64,000 nucleotides of DNA from Alteromonadaceae bacterium M269. Lineage in GTDB: Bacteria; Pseudomonadota; Gammaproteobacteria; Enterobacterales; Alteromonadaceae. The notes below the pieces were generated by a model that worked only from the letters and a program-made list of their open reading frames with translations, had not been told where the DNA came from and searched no databases. How positions within the stretch are numbered: the first letter of the stretch is position 1; each line of letters opens with the position of its first letter. Of this stretch, positions 51,764-62,504 are shown one piece after another. Both the position numbers and the translations under genes were made by a program. Location: positions 496,001-560,000 of the forward strand of contig SMNZ01000001.1 of the NCBI GenBank assembly GCA_004353515.1, in the 5' to 3' direction.

Positions 51764-53485
51764 ATGAAGATACTTATCGTCGATGATGACAGTTTAGATA
51801 GAAAGTTGCTAAGGCGTTCGCTGGGCGTATCTGAAGGTAGCTTTCATAAAATCACCGAAGTTAGTTCAGTAACAGATGGATTGGAAGCAATTAATCATCA
51901 GCGGTTTGACGTGATACTGCTCGATTATCGAATGCCGGAAATTGATGGTATTGAGATGGTTATTGAGATGCGCTCTAAGCCCAAATTGGGCGGTACTGCC
52001 ATCGTTATGATCAGCTCTGCAGAAGACCCTAAACTTGCCTTAGATTGTATTGAAGCCGGTGCTCAAGATTTCATTTCCAAGAGCGACATCACTCAGAGTA
52101 AATTAGATAAAGCCATTCTGCATGCTAAAAAGCGCTTCGAAATGGAGCAAAAAATGCACGAGAGCTATCTCACGGTTAAGCAAATGGCCGAGAAAGACGC
52201 ATTAACCGGGCTCTCAAATCGATATCACTTTGAAGAAACACTGAAAGTTACCATAGACAATGGTAAGCGCCTTGAGAGCAGTGTCGCATTGCTCGCACTC
52301 GATTTAGATGATTTTAAAAACGTTAACGATACACTTGGTCATGAAGCGGGTGATGAGGTATTAAAAGAAGTTGTTAAGCGAGTTTCTAAATGCCTGAGAA
52401 GTAACGAAGGATTCGCTAGAATTGGCGGTGATGAATTTGCCATCATTCTCAGCGGTATAGAATCTATTAATGTCGTTAATGTTATTGCTAAACGCATTAG
52501 CGACACCTTTGAAGAGTCTTTTGTGCTAAACGGCAAAGAAGTTCACTGTGGCGTAAGTATCGGTGCTGCGCTGAGTCCACTCGATGCTTGCGGTGCTCAA
52601 GAGCTCCTTAAATGTGCAGATATTGCCATGTACCGCGCAAAACAAGCAGGTAAGAGTAAGGTTTGTTTCTATGAAGCACGCTATCAAGAAGAGTTTAATC
52701 GACGTTTTAGTATTCAAAACGACATCGCTAATATCCTCAAGCACTCGAGCTTTAAGTTGTTTTTCCAACCAGTTTGTTCAACGTCTAATCGAGATATTAT
52801 TAGTTTTGAGGCACTTATTCGTTGGCCAAACAATGATAACAATTACCCACCCAGCGAGTTTATCCCAATAGCTGAAGAGTCTGGCGTCATTAATGAATTA
52901 GGACGTTGGATAATAAAGACAGCTATTGAGCAGTTAAGAGAATGGAAACGGTTAAAATCTGAGTTAACTATATCCATTAACATCTCTCCTGTTCAGTTGT
53001 TACATGCGGACTTAGCGGATTACTTAGATAAAGTCTGCGAACTAGCCAGTATCCCCTCGCATGATGTTATTTTGGAAATAACTGAGACGGCACTTTTTAA
53101 AGATAATGACAAAATCTCCATTATGCTTCAGCAGCTTTCTTTGCGCGGATTTAAGATTGCATTAGATGACTTTGGGATGGGGTATTCTTCAGTCTCCCAC
53201 TTAGTTAACTATCCGATTAACATTGTGAAGCTAGATAAAAGTTTACAATCGACCGAACCTAATGACGGTAAGCGAAAAGAAATCTTTGCGGCTTTGTCTC
53301 TTATGCTAAAACGACTTAACTTTACGGTTATTGCCGAAGGGGTAGAAACTGAAGCTCAATTGAAAATTTGTGAAGAGTTAGATGTTGATAGGGTGCAAGG
53401 TTACTTGTTAGGTAAGCCTTCAGCACCTGAATACATAGACTCTTTATTAAAGAGTGATGTACTTGATTGTATGGACGCCGGATAG
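51764..53485 (+). CDS. REC-GGDEF-EAL c-di-GMP enzyme
   Basis: The 573-residue protein has a receiver (phosphoacceptor Asp54 in LLDYRMP, Lys in DFISKSD, with Ser instead of Pro after Lys), a GGDEF domain with an intact GGDEF at 221-225 and an altered inhibitory site (RSNE in place of RxxD), and an EAL domain with SFEALIRW, NISPVQL, EITETAL, DDFGMGYSS, KLDKS and AEGVET. Both cyclase and phosphodiesterase activities are possible. The ATG at 51764 has AGGGA upstream. It is the likely output of the kinase-receiver array before it. Confidence 0.9.
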   Translation: MKILIVDDDSLDRKLLRRSLGVSEGSFHKITEVSSVTDGLEAINHQRFDVILLDYRMPEIDGIEMVIEMRSKPKLGGTAIVMISSAEDPKLALDCIEAGAQDFISKSDITQSKLDKAILHAKKRFEMEQKMHESYLTVKQMAEKDALTGLSNRYHFEETLKVTIDNGKRLESSVALLALDLDDFKNVNDTLGHEAGDEVLKEVVKRVSKCLRSNEGFARIGGDEFAIILSGIESINVVNVIAKRISDTFEESFVLNGKEVHCGVSIGAALSPLDACGAQELLKCADIAMYRAKQAGKSKVCFYEARYQEEFNRRFSIQNDIANILKHSSFKLFFQPVCSTSNRDIISFEALIRWPNNDNNYPPSEFIPIAEESGVINELGRWIIKTAIEQLREWKRLKSELTISINISPVQLLHADLADYLDKVCELASIPSHDVILEITETALFKDNDKISIMLQQLSLRGFKIALDDFGMGYSSVSHLVNYPINIVKLDKSLQSTEPNDGKRKEIFAALSLMLKRLNFTVIAEGVETEAQLKICEELDVDRVQGYLLGKPSAPEYIDSLLKSDVLDCMDAG

Positions 53486-53649
53486 CAATAAAACAATCCC
53501 ACAGCTAAGGATGGCATTATTACATAGCCTTTCCTTGTCGAAATAATCATCGATTCGTATCAAAAACATACCTCAAATACCAACAGACCCTCGACCTCCT
53601 TCCATATTTAAGTTGTTTTCTCCTAAATTTTGCGTTTATACTTTTTGCT
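53486..53649. other. End of the signalling array and thi promoter region
   Basis: No gene is seen. An AAGGA...TTCCTT imperfect stem near 53514-53537 may be the terminator of the REC-GGDEF-EAL gene. The thi promoter should lie here, before the riboswitch; no clear -35/-10 pair was picked. Confidence 0.35.
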
Positions 53650-53731
53650 CTTGTCGGAGTGCCTAAGGGCTGAGACCGTTTATTCGGGATCCGTTGAACC
53701 TGATCGAGTTAATACTCGCGAAGGAAACAAG
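53650..53731 (+). promoter_or_regulatory. TPP (thiamine pyrophosphate) riboswitch
   Basis: The conserved THI box is present in order: CTTGT stem start, CGGAGTGCC, GGCTGAGACC, ATCCGTTGAACCTGATC, TAATACTCGCGAAGGAAA and the closing ACAAG. These match the ligand-contacting loops (CTGAGA and GAACCTGATC) of TPP riboswitches. It lies about 140 bases before thiC and should shut off the operon when TPP is plentiful. Confidence 0.93.
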
Positions 53732-53770
53732 CATGATTTTGATAGATATTGTATCAACGATCATTTTGTA

Positions 53771-53813
53771 ACTACTTAAGCAGAATAAAAAAGTCATTTA
53801 AGTAGTGCTTTTC
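53771..53813 (+). terminator. Hairpin of the riboswitch expression platform
   Basis: ACTACTTAA (53771-53779) pairs perfectly with TTAAGTAGT (53798-53806) and is followed by GCTTTTC. It lies between the riboswitch and thiC and could act as the TPP-dependent terminator. A competing antiterminator was not identified. Confidence 0.5.
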
Positions 53814-53820
53814 AACATAG

Positions 53821-55827
<2,007 letters not shown>

Positions 55828-55843
55828 CGGGTTTTATAAGACT

Positions 55844-56863
55844 ATGTCGTCTAAACAAAAAGCTATCGTTATTGGTTCAGGGGTAGTCGGGCTTACGGTA
55901 GCCGACTACCTAACGGATAGCCTTTTTGATGTAACAATCTATTCGGCGAGTTCTGGACCTGACTCTTCTTGCTGCTCTTGGTGGGCAGGTGGCATGTTAG
56001 CGCCATACTGTGAGCAAGAAACAGCGGAACCTATTATTGGGAAGTTGGCTAAGGAAAGTCTCGTTTATTGGCAAGATAACGCTGCTAACTACCATTCCCT
56101 TGGGACTCTGGTGTTAGCGACCCAAAGAGACTTGCCTCTGCTCTATGATTTTAAGAATAAAACAGAAAGTTGGTTGGACGTTGGACGAACTGATATTGAG
56201 CGGTTAGAACCGCATGTTGATAGGCGCCTTATATCAGGGCTCTATTTTGAGAATGAAGCTCATATTGATCCAAGAAAAACCCTTCAAAAACTTGAACAAA
56301 AGTTAAAAGCCAAAGGCGCCATATTTAATTACGGCCAACGTTTAAGCGATGAATATATTGAGACTCAGTTAAACGCTGATTGGATTATTGATTGTCGAGG
56401 TATGGGGGGCAAAAAGCGCTTATCGTCGTTACGTGGTGTCAGGGGGGAAATGTTGTATCTACAATCTGATGAGATTCAGCTCTCTCGCCCAATTAGGTTG
56501 CTGCATCCAAGAATTCCAATCTATATCGTACCAAGAGGAAACGGGCTATTTATGGTCGGTGCTAGCATGATCGAGAGTGAGAATGATGGGCCTATTAGTG
56601 TACGTGCAACGATGGAATTGCTGTCATCAGTTTACACGGTAAACCCAGCGTTTGGCGAAGCATCAATCTTAGAAACAGGTGCCGATTTGAGACCAGCTTT
56701 CGATGACAACATTCCAGCTATTCATCAAGACGGGCGCTATTTGAGCATTAATGGCATGTATCGTCATGGTTACCTTGCTGCTCCGGCGATGGCAAGACGA
56801 ACACTCGATATTGTTAGTGGCTCGGCAAGTTTAGAGGAAATTAGAAATGAAGATTACAGTTAA
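55844..56863 (+). CDS. thiO: Glycine oxidase ThiO (FAD-dependent)
   Basis: The 339-residue FAD enzyme oxidises glycine to the iminoglyoxylate-type intermediate (dehydroglycine) needed by ThiG. It replaces ThiH in this operon. The FAD motif is IVIGSGVVGLTVADYL at the N-terminus, and SSCCSWWAGGMLAPYCE, DCRGMGGKKRLSSLRGVRGEMLYL and INGMYRHGYLAAPAMA are typical of ThiO/DAO enzymes. Its end overlaps thiS by 17 bases. Confidence 0.88.
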   Translation: MSSKQKAIVIGSGVVGLTVADYLTDSLFDVTIYSASSGPDSSCCSWWAGGMLAPYCEQETAEPIIGKLAKESLVYWQDNAANYHSLGTLVLATQRDLPLLYDFKNKTESWLDVGRTDIERLEPHVDRRLISGLYFENEAHIDPRKTLQKLEQKLKAKGAIFNYGQRLSDEYIETQLNADWIIDCRGMGGKKRLSSLRGVRGEMLYLQSDEIQLSRPIRLLHPRIPIYIVPRGNGLFMVGASMIESENDGPISVRATMELLSSVYTVNPAFGEASILETGADLRPAFDDNIPAIHQDGRYLSINGMYRHGYLAAPAMARRTLDIVSGSASLEEIRNEDYS

Positions 56864-57044
56864 CGGAGAAAGCCAAGTGACACAAGCCTCTAATTTGCAA
56901 GAGCTAGTGAAAAGACTTGGATATGGCGAGAGTAAAATTGCAGCTGCGTTTAACGGGAGTTTTGTGCCACACAGCCAATATATTAATACGCTCTTGTCTG
57001 AAGGTGACGACATAGAGATCGTTGCTCCCATGCAAGGAGGATAG
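56847..57044 (+). CDS. thiS: Sulfur carrier protein ThiS
   Basis: The 65-residue ubiquitin-like protein ends with the required Gly-Gly (IVAPMQGG), which ThiF adenylates for sulfur loading. The pattern [22 protein letters not shown]...[14 protein letters not shown] is typical. The codons for the terminal Gly-Gly also form the Shine-Dalgarno sequence (AAGGAGG) of thiG. Confidence 0.93.
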   Translation: MKITVNGESQVTQASNLQELVKRLGYGESKIAAAFNGSFVPHSQYINTLLSEGDDIEIVAPMQGG

Positions 57045-57046
57045 AA

Positions 57047-57832
57047 ATGAGCCTTGTTTTTTATGGTGAATCATTTAGCTCAAGGCTGTTGTTGGGGACA
57101 GCTCAATACCCATCACCGCAGATTATGAAGTCGGCCATTGAAGTCAGTGGTTGTGAGATCTTAACTGCGTCCGTCAGGCGTGAGGCTGCTAAGGGAAGAG
57201 ATGGACAAAAATTCTGGTCTCTAATTCAGCAAACTGGATGCCGGATATTACCCAATACGGCAGGATGTAAATCCGTTCAAGAAGCTGTTACAACGGCACA
57301 CATGGCTCGTGAATTATTTGATACGCCTTGGATCAAACTAGAAGTCATTGGTAACGATGATACCTTACAACCTAACGTATTTGGTTTGGTCGAAGCCGCA
57401 AAAATACTGTGTGAAGAAGGGTTCAACGTCTTTCCTTATACCACGACGGACTTAGGCGTTGCCGAAAAGCTAGTAGATTTTGGATGTCAGGTGCTAATGC
57501 CTTGGGGATCTCCTATTGGCAGTGGACGGGGTCTTAACGACCTGTATGCGTTAAGGTCTTTCAGGGCTCATTTCCCAGATATTAGTTTGGTTATTGATGC
57601 AGGTATAGGTACGGCCTCTCACGCTACACAAGCTTTGGAGTTAGGTTACGACGCAGTGCTATTGAATACTGCTGTCGCTAAAGCTGGAGATTCAGTAGCA
57701 ATGGCCGAGGCATTTAAATACGCACTTTTCGCAGGTCGTAAAGCATTTGAAGCAAAGGCCATTAACCCAAGAGATATGGCAATGCCATCAACACCCGTTG
57801 TTGGTACTCCGTTTTGGCATACACATGATTAA
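57047..57832 (+). CDS. thiG: Thiazole synthase ThiG
   Basis: The 261-residue TIM-barrel enzyme forms the thiazole phosphate from deoxyxylulose phosphate, dehydroglycine and ThiS thiocarboxylate. [59 protein letters not shown] and [28 protein letters not shown] are family signatures. The active-site Lys is in WIKLEVI. Strong Shine-Dalgarno sequence within the thiS end, six bases before the ATG. Confidence 0.95.
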   Translation: MSLVFYGESFSSRLLLGTAQYPSPQIMKSAIEVSGCEILTASVRREAAKGRDGQKFWSLIQQTGCRILPNTAGCKSVQEAVTTAHMARELFDTPWIKLEVIGNDDTLQPNVFGLVEAAKILCEEGFNVFPYTTTDLGVAEKLVDFGCQVLMPWGSPIGSGRGLNDLYALRSFRAHFPDISLVIDAGIGTASHATQALELGYDAVLLNTAVAKAGDSVAMAEAFKYALFAGRKAFEAKAINPRDMAMPSTPVVGTPFWHTHD

Positions 57833-58415
57833 TTCACGATTTTATTTGATAGTCGATCATACTGATTGGCTTAAGCGGTTGCTCCCCTTAGGTGTGAAGT
57901 TGGTGCAGTTAAGGATTAAAGATAAAGCAACTGATGTTGTGGCTCAGCAAATAGAGAAAGCAAAAGCGTTATGCGAACAATATGGTGCGCAACTCATTGT
58001 TAATGATTATTGGCGTATTGCCATAGACAAGCGCTGCGATTTTGTTCATTTAGGACAAGAAGATCTAGAAGCCGCAGACGTTGAGCTCATCAAGCAAAGT
58101 GGACTTAAATTAGGCATTAGTACGCATAGTCAATCAGAACTGGATTATGCAATGAGCTTTAAGCCTGACTACATTGCATTAGGACCTATATACGAAACCA
58201 AACTGAAAAAGATGAAATATGATCCGCAAGGCTTAGATGAGCTAACTCAATGGAAACAACAAATTGGTGATACGCCACTCGTTGCTATTGGAGGGATGAC
58301 GCCTGAACGGGCAAGACTATCTCTTAATGCCGGCGCGGATTCAGTAGCAGTTGTGACTGATATTCTGTTGAATCCTTCCCCTGAATTAAGGACACAAGAG
58401 TGGCTGAAGATCTAA
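57825..58415 (+). CDS. thiE: Thiamine-phosphate synthase ThiE
   Basis: The 196-residue TIM-barrel enzyme joins HMP-PP and thiazole phosphate. [64 protein letters not shown] and [25 protein letters not shown] are typical. The ATG at 57825 ([15 protein letters not shown]) is chosen because family proteins start here; the frame is open 26 codons upstream inside thiG. It overlaps thiG by 8 and thiF by 16 bases. Confidence 0.92.
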   Translation: MINSRFYLIVDHTDWLKRLLPLGVKLVQLRIKDKATDVVAQQIEKAKALCEQYGAQLIVNDYWRIAIDKRCDFVHLGQEDLEAADVELIKQSGLKLGISTHSQSELDYAMSFKPDYIALGPIYETKLKKMKYDPQGLDELTQWKQQIGDTPLVAIGGMTPERARLSLNAGADSVAVVTDILLNPSPELRTQEWLKI

Positions 58416-59413
58416 GTCCTTTGTCTCAAAACCTAGCCAGCCGCTATGTGAGGCAAGCATCACTACCAGATATAGGTGATTGTGGCCAGGCTAAATTAAT
58501 CAAAAGTTCTGTTCTTATTGTTGGTGCTGGCGGATTAGGTGTTCCTTCTGCGCTTTATCTTGCGGGAGCAGGCATAGGCAAAATCGGCATCATTGATCAT
58601 GATTGTATTGAGTTAACTAACTTGCACAGGCAGGTTATTTACACTGAATCAGATATCGGTAAGCCTAAAAGCTCGGCATTAGCTAAACATTTAAGAAAGC
58701 TCAATTCCAATATTGATGTCGTTAGCTATGAAGAACGATTGCTATCGAAAAATGCTGCTGCACTTGTTGAAGAATACGATCTTGTTATAGATGCCGCTGA
58801 TAACTTTCTGGTGACTTATTTATTGAGCGATCTTTGTTTAGCAAAAGGGAAGTCATTGATATCTGCATCTGTCATCGGGAGTAAAGGGTACATAGGCGTG
58901 TTTTGTCACCAAGCTCCGAGCTATAGAGCGCTATTTCCGAATGTTCCCGAACAAGCTCAGAGCTGCTCGGAAGCCGGGGTTTTAGGACCAATAGTCGGAG
59001 TGTTGGGTAATATGCAAGCACAGGAAGCTATTAAGCTTATCCTTGATTCTCCAATGGCATTGAAAGGCAAACTGCTAACGATTGATTTATGGCAAAATCG
59101 GCAAAGCCAGATTAACTTTAGCGAAGCACCAGAGCCTGAGCATTATCAACCTATAGAGTTGATAGACGAATCAGCGATCACCGATGATGATCTTTTGATT
59201 GATGTAAGAAATGAAATTGAGAGTCAATCATCTCCAGTTAAAGGTGCACTAAATATTCCTTTACCTCAGATATCTGAAAATGGGCACAACTCGTTGTTAA
59301 AAGGTAACAGACGAAGAGTATTTTTCTGTGTATCGGGGCGAAGAGCAGCTCAAGCGGCTTTGTCTATGAGGTCAGAAATCAATGATCGAATTGCCGTTTT
59401 ATATCGGAGTTAA
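58400..59413 (+). CDS. thiF: ThiF adenylyltransferase fused to a rhodanese-like domain
   Basis: The 337-residue protein has an N-terminal E1-like domain (RYVRQASLPDIGDCGQAKL; VLIVGAGGLGVPSALYLAGAGIG; ATP-binding and adenylation of the ThiS C-terminus) and a C-terminal rhodanese-like domain of about 80 residues (LLIDVRNEIES; active-site Cys in VFFCVSGRRAAQAA). The usual two CxxC zinc motifs of ThiF/MoeB are not obvious. The fused rhodanese could deliver sulfur to ThiS in place of ThiI. It starts at GTG 58400, inside thiE. Confidence 0.88.
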   Translation: MAEDLSPLSQNLASRYVRQASLPDIGDCGQAKLIKSSVLIVGAGGLGVPSALYLAGAGIGKIGIIDHDCIELTNLHRQVIYTESDIGKPKSSALAKHLRKLNSNIDVVSYEERLLSKNAAALVEEYDLVIDAADNFLVTYLLSDLCLAKGKSLISASVIGSKGYIGVFCHQAPSYRALFPNVPEQAQSCSEAGVLGPIVGVLGNMQAQEAIKLILDSPMALKGKLLTIDLWQNRQSQINFSEAPEPEHYQPIELIDESAITDDDLLIDVRNEIESQSSPVKGALNIPLPQISENGHNSLLKGNRRRVFFCVSGRRAAQAALSMRSEINDRIAVLYRS

Positions 59414-59422
59414 TAGCGCTAT

Positions 59423-60217
59423 ATGATCAAAAGTGTTTTGGCGATAGGTGGCTCAGATCCGTCTGGCGGCGCGGGGATACAAGCAGATTTAAAAACCTTT
59501 TCTGCGCTGGGTGTATACGGAATGGCTGCAATAACCGCTCTGACGGCACAAAATACGCTGGGTGTTTACGATACGCATACACCTTCTGCTGATTTTCTGA
59601 GATCACAGTTGACTAACGTTTTTAAGGATATCAACCCAGACGCTATTAAAATCGGTATGCTGTCCAATAGTGATAACGTTGATGTTCTAATTGATTGTAT
59701 ATCGAATTATGACGTCAAATATACTGTGCTTGATCCTGTTCTTAGCTCCTCATCTGGCACACCGTTGTTAGACCCTAGAGGATTGACTCTACTGAGAGAA
59801 AATCTGCTGCCTAAGGTTAGTTTGGTGACGCCTAATATTCCTGAGGTTGCATTGCTTCTAGGTATTAATGAACCTAGTTCAGAGAATGAAATGCTTGAAG
59901 CTGCACAACAACTTCGAGAACTAACAAAGGGACACGTGCTATTAAAAGGAGGGCATCTTTTAGGAGAGGAAAGTAATGATCTCCTAGTTACGAAAGAAGG
60001 TCAGATACATTGGTTTAGAGAAAAGCGCGTAAAAACTCAAAATAGTCACGGTACCGGTTGCACTTTGTCATCAGCTATTGCTGCTTATCTTGCGATAACT
60101 GAAGGTGACGTTCTTCAATCCGTTAAACAAGCAAAGACCTTTGTTTTAAACGCCTTGAAAGGTGCCGATAAATTAGACTTGGGGCAGGGGAATGGACCAT
60201 TAAATCACTTTGTTTAG
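59423..60217 (+). CDS. thiD: HMP / HMP-phosphate kinase ThiD
   Basis: The 264-residue kinase phosphorylates HMP and HMP-P. Typical motifs are IGGSDPSGGAGIQADLKTFSALGVYGMAAITALTAQNT, LDPVLSSSSGTPLL, LLKGGHLLGEESNDLLV and SHGTGCTLSSAIAAYLA (anion hole). It starts 9 bases after thiF and ends the operon. Confidence 0.93.
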   Translation: MIKSVLAIGGSDPSGGAGIQADLKTFSALGVYGMAAITALTAQNTLGVYDTHTPSADFLRSQLTNVFKDINPDAIKIGMLSNSDNVDVLIDCISNYDVKYTVLDPVLSSSSGTPLLDPRGLTLLRENLLPKVSLVTPNIPEVALLLGINEPSSENEMLEAAQQLRELTKGHVLLKGGHLLGEESNDLLVTKEGQIHWFREKRVKTQNSHGTGCTLSSAIAAYLAITEGDVLQSVKQAKTFVLNALKGADKLDLGQGNGPLNHFV

Positions 60218-60265
60218 AATAGAATCTATACAACAGAGAACAATAGACCCTAATAACTTTGGTGC

Positions 60266-60295
60266 GGGCAATACCGTTTATAAAACGGCACAGCC
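60266..60295. terminator. Hairpin between thiD and the M24 peptidase gene
   Basis: CCGTTT and AAACGG (60274-60288) form an inner stem and GGGC/GCCC an outer one. It lies between two convergent genes; no T run follows, so the terminator role is uncertain. Confidence 0.4.
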
Positions 60296-60329
60296 CAAGA
60301 GGAAATAGTTATATTGGTACTTACACTTC

Positions 60330-61529
60330 TTAGCCAAATGGTTTATCAATTGAAAGCGAAGGCTCGGTAAACCATTTCGGGCCATCAGCCGTCATATAAA
60401 AATGATCTTCTAATCGGATGCCCAACTTTCCTGGCACGACAATCATGGGTTCATTACTAAAACACATACCAACGGCCAAAGGCGTTTTCTCGCCTTTAAC
60501 GAGGTAAGGTGACTCGTGTATGCTTAAACCAATACCATGTCCCGTTCTATGTGGGCAACCTGGTAGCTGATATTCTGGGCCTAAGCCCTTAGCGACAAAG
60601 AATTCGCGTACGGCGTTATCAACAACTTCACAGGGCTCGCCTAATTTAGCTGCGTTAAAGGCCACACTTTGAGCTTCTTTTTCTAGCTCCCAGTAATGTC
60701 TTTGCTCTTCGGACGGCTCTCCAAATACATAAGTTCTGGTGATGTCTGAGTTGTACCCAGCTATACGGCATCCAGTATCAATTAAGACAAGATCCCCTTC
60801 TTTCAAATATTGTTCGTGAGGTACACCATGTGGGTACATAGTTGCCTCACCAAAAAGCACGATGCAAAAAGTAGAACCGCTTCCGCCGAGCTTTTTATGA
60901 GCTGCATCAATAAATTGCTTAACTTCGGCTGTTGAGATTCCAGGTTTCAGAATAGCAGCCGCAGCCTTGTGTACTTCTAAGGTGATATTCTTTGCGTGTT
61001 GGAGTAAGGCAATTTCATTATCTGATTTGCACATCCTGCAAGCGTCAATGATGTCTGTTGCATCATTAAAATGAACATCTTTAAGCTGCTTTTTAATTTG
61101 ATTCGCATGGGTGAAAGCGAGTAGTGGATCAATTGCTAGGGTTAGTATTGAATATTCATTGACCAAATCGGCTAGCTTACAATGCGGATCTTCATGCTCT
61201 TCCCAAACCACTATGTCAGCTTCTATAGATACAGATGCCAATAGCGTATCCTTCTCAAACGCTGGGCAGATGAAAACTGGTGAGCCCTGAGGCCTTAATA
61301 CCATACATACCAAGCGCTCTGTTGTGGTCCAAGCTAAACCAGAAAAATAACGGAGGTTGTCTCCAGCGTTAATAATTAATACGTCTGAATCAGAAGTTTG
61401 TAGAAGGCTTTGCGCTTTTGTTAACCGATCTACGTACTCTTGAGGTTGAATGATATCAACGGGTAAGCCCCGTTCTTGTAAAAGACTAAGCTGCTCCTCA
61501 GCAGAGGAACCTCCAATACCTTGTGTCAT
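60330..61529 (-). CDS. M24-family Xaa-Pro peptidase-like enzyme
   Basis: The 399-residue protein has the creatinase-like N-domain and the pita-bread metal domain. The five metal ligands are visible: two Asp in LIDTGCRIAGYNSDITRTY, His in HRTGHGIGLSIHE, and two Glu in FSNEPMIVV and IRLEDHFYM. It may cleave Xaa-Pro dipeptides; a related group hydrolyses ectoine (DoeA), so the substrate is not certain. Beside an AraC regulator and a KGSADH-like gene it fits proline/hydroxyproline use. Confidence 0.8.
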   Translation of the reverse strand: MTQGIGGSSAEEQLSLLQERGLPVDIIQPQEYVDRLTKAQSLLQTSDSDVLIINAGDNLRYFSGLAWTTTERLVCMVLRPQGSPVFICPAFEKDTLLASVSIEADIVVWEEHEDPHCKLADLVNEYSILTLAIDPLLAFTHANQIKKQLKDVHFNDATDIIDACRMCKSDNEIALLQHAKNITLEVHKAAAAILKPGISTAEVKQFIDAAHKKLGGSGSTFCIVLFGEATMYPHGVPHEQYLKEGDLVLIDTGCRIAGYNSDITRTYVFGEPSEEQRHYWELEKEAQSVAFNAAKLGEPCEVVDNAVREFFVAKGLGPEYQLPGCPHRTGHGIGLSIHESPYLVKGEKTPLAVGMCFSNEPMIVVPGKLGIRLEDHFYMTADGPKWFTEPSLSIDKPFG

Positions 61530-61617
61530 TAATTACCTAAAAACTATCAATTCGAATTTAACCCTAACCATAATCAAGGTAGGTGATGACGTCTTGTTAT
61601 TAATGCAGCTTATGACT

Positions 61618-62355
61618 TTAATTTTTGCACAATGGCGGTTGTATGGCTCGAACCTCTGAGGGAGTCATACCTGTTGTGCGTTTAAACTGACGAGTAAATG
61701 CACTCTGGTCGGCATAGCCTGAATTGAGCGCAATACTAACAATTGGCAAATCCGTTTCTATGAGCTGCCTCTCGGCTTGGTTCAATCTGATTTTAATGAG
61801 CCATTGTCCGGTTGTTAAACCGAAAACACGCTTCATCCTGCGGTCGAGTTGATAAATAGACATTTGAGCAACATGAGCTAAATCATCAATGGTTGGCGGC
61901 TGACAAATATTTTCTTCGGCGTAATCTATGGCGACTGAAATGGCTTCATAGTCATCACCTGACATATCTGGGATCCGCAGATCTTGTGAGACACCCACAA
62001 GTCCGATTATCTCACCAGAAATGCCCCAAAGCGGAAGTTTTCGTGTTAAACACCAACCGTAATAACCGCCGGCATAAGCATGTTTCTCTAGCTGATTAAG
62101 CAAGGTTTTTCCTTGATTTAATACCAACTGATCTTGAGCTTCATGACCTTGACCATAACGAACACCTTGAATCTCACTGGGTGTTTTATTAATCAGTTGA
62201 GACTTCTCCTGAAGATTAAAACGTTCAACCAAAGTCTGGTTAACAACTTGATACTGTCCCTTTCGGTTTTTAATAAAGAAAACGATATCAGGTAAATGGT
62301 CAAATAACTGCTCACCAGTAAAGGGTTCTCTAAGTTGTGATAATAAGTTGCTCAA
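61618..62355 (-). CDS. AraC-family regulator with PAS domain
   Basis: The 245-residue protein has an N-terminal PAS-like domain (residues 15-130: LPDIVFFIKNRKGQYQVVNQTLVERF) and a C-terminal AraC DNA-binding domain (IDDLAHVAQMSIYQLDRRMKRVFG; LNSGYADQSAFTRQFKRTTGMTPSEV). It is divergent from the aldehyde dehydrogenase gene, so it probably controls that gene and the adjacent peptidase. The inducer is unknown. Confidence 0.87.
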   Translation of the reverse strand: MSNLLSQLREPFTGEQLFDHLPDIVFFIKNRKGQYQVVNQTLVERFNLQEKSQLINKTPSEIQGVRYGQGHEAQDQLVLNQGKTLLNQLEKHAYAGGYYGWCLTRKLPLWGISGEIIGLVGVSQDLRIPDMSGDDYEAISVAIDYAEENICQPPTIDDLAHVAQMSIYQLDRRMKRVFGLTTGQWLIKIRLNQAERQLIETDLPIVSIALNSGYADQSAFTRQFKRTTGMTPSEVRAIQPPLCKN

Positions 62356-62504
62356 CGACGTGACTCATGCATTTGTCTCAATAAGAGCTATTCTATTGAG
62401 CAATTGTGCAAAAATTCAAGTTCAGAATAACGATAAAGCAAATACAGAAAGCAATTGTTTGACTAAACTTGTTTTAAATGAAAAGTAACCTTAGGAACAA
62501 AGCT

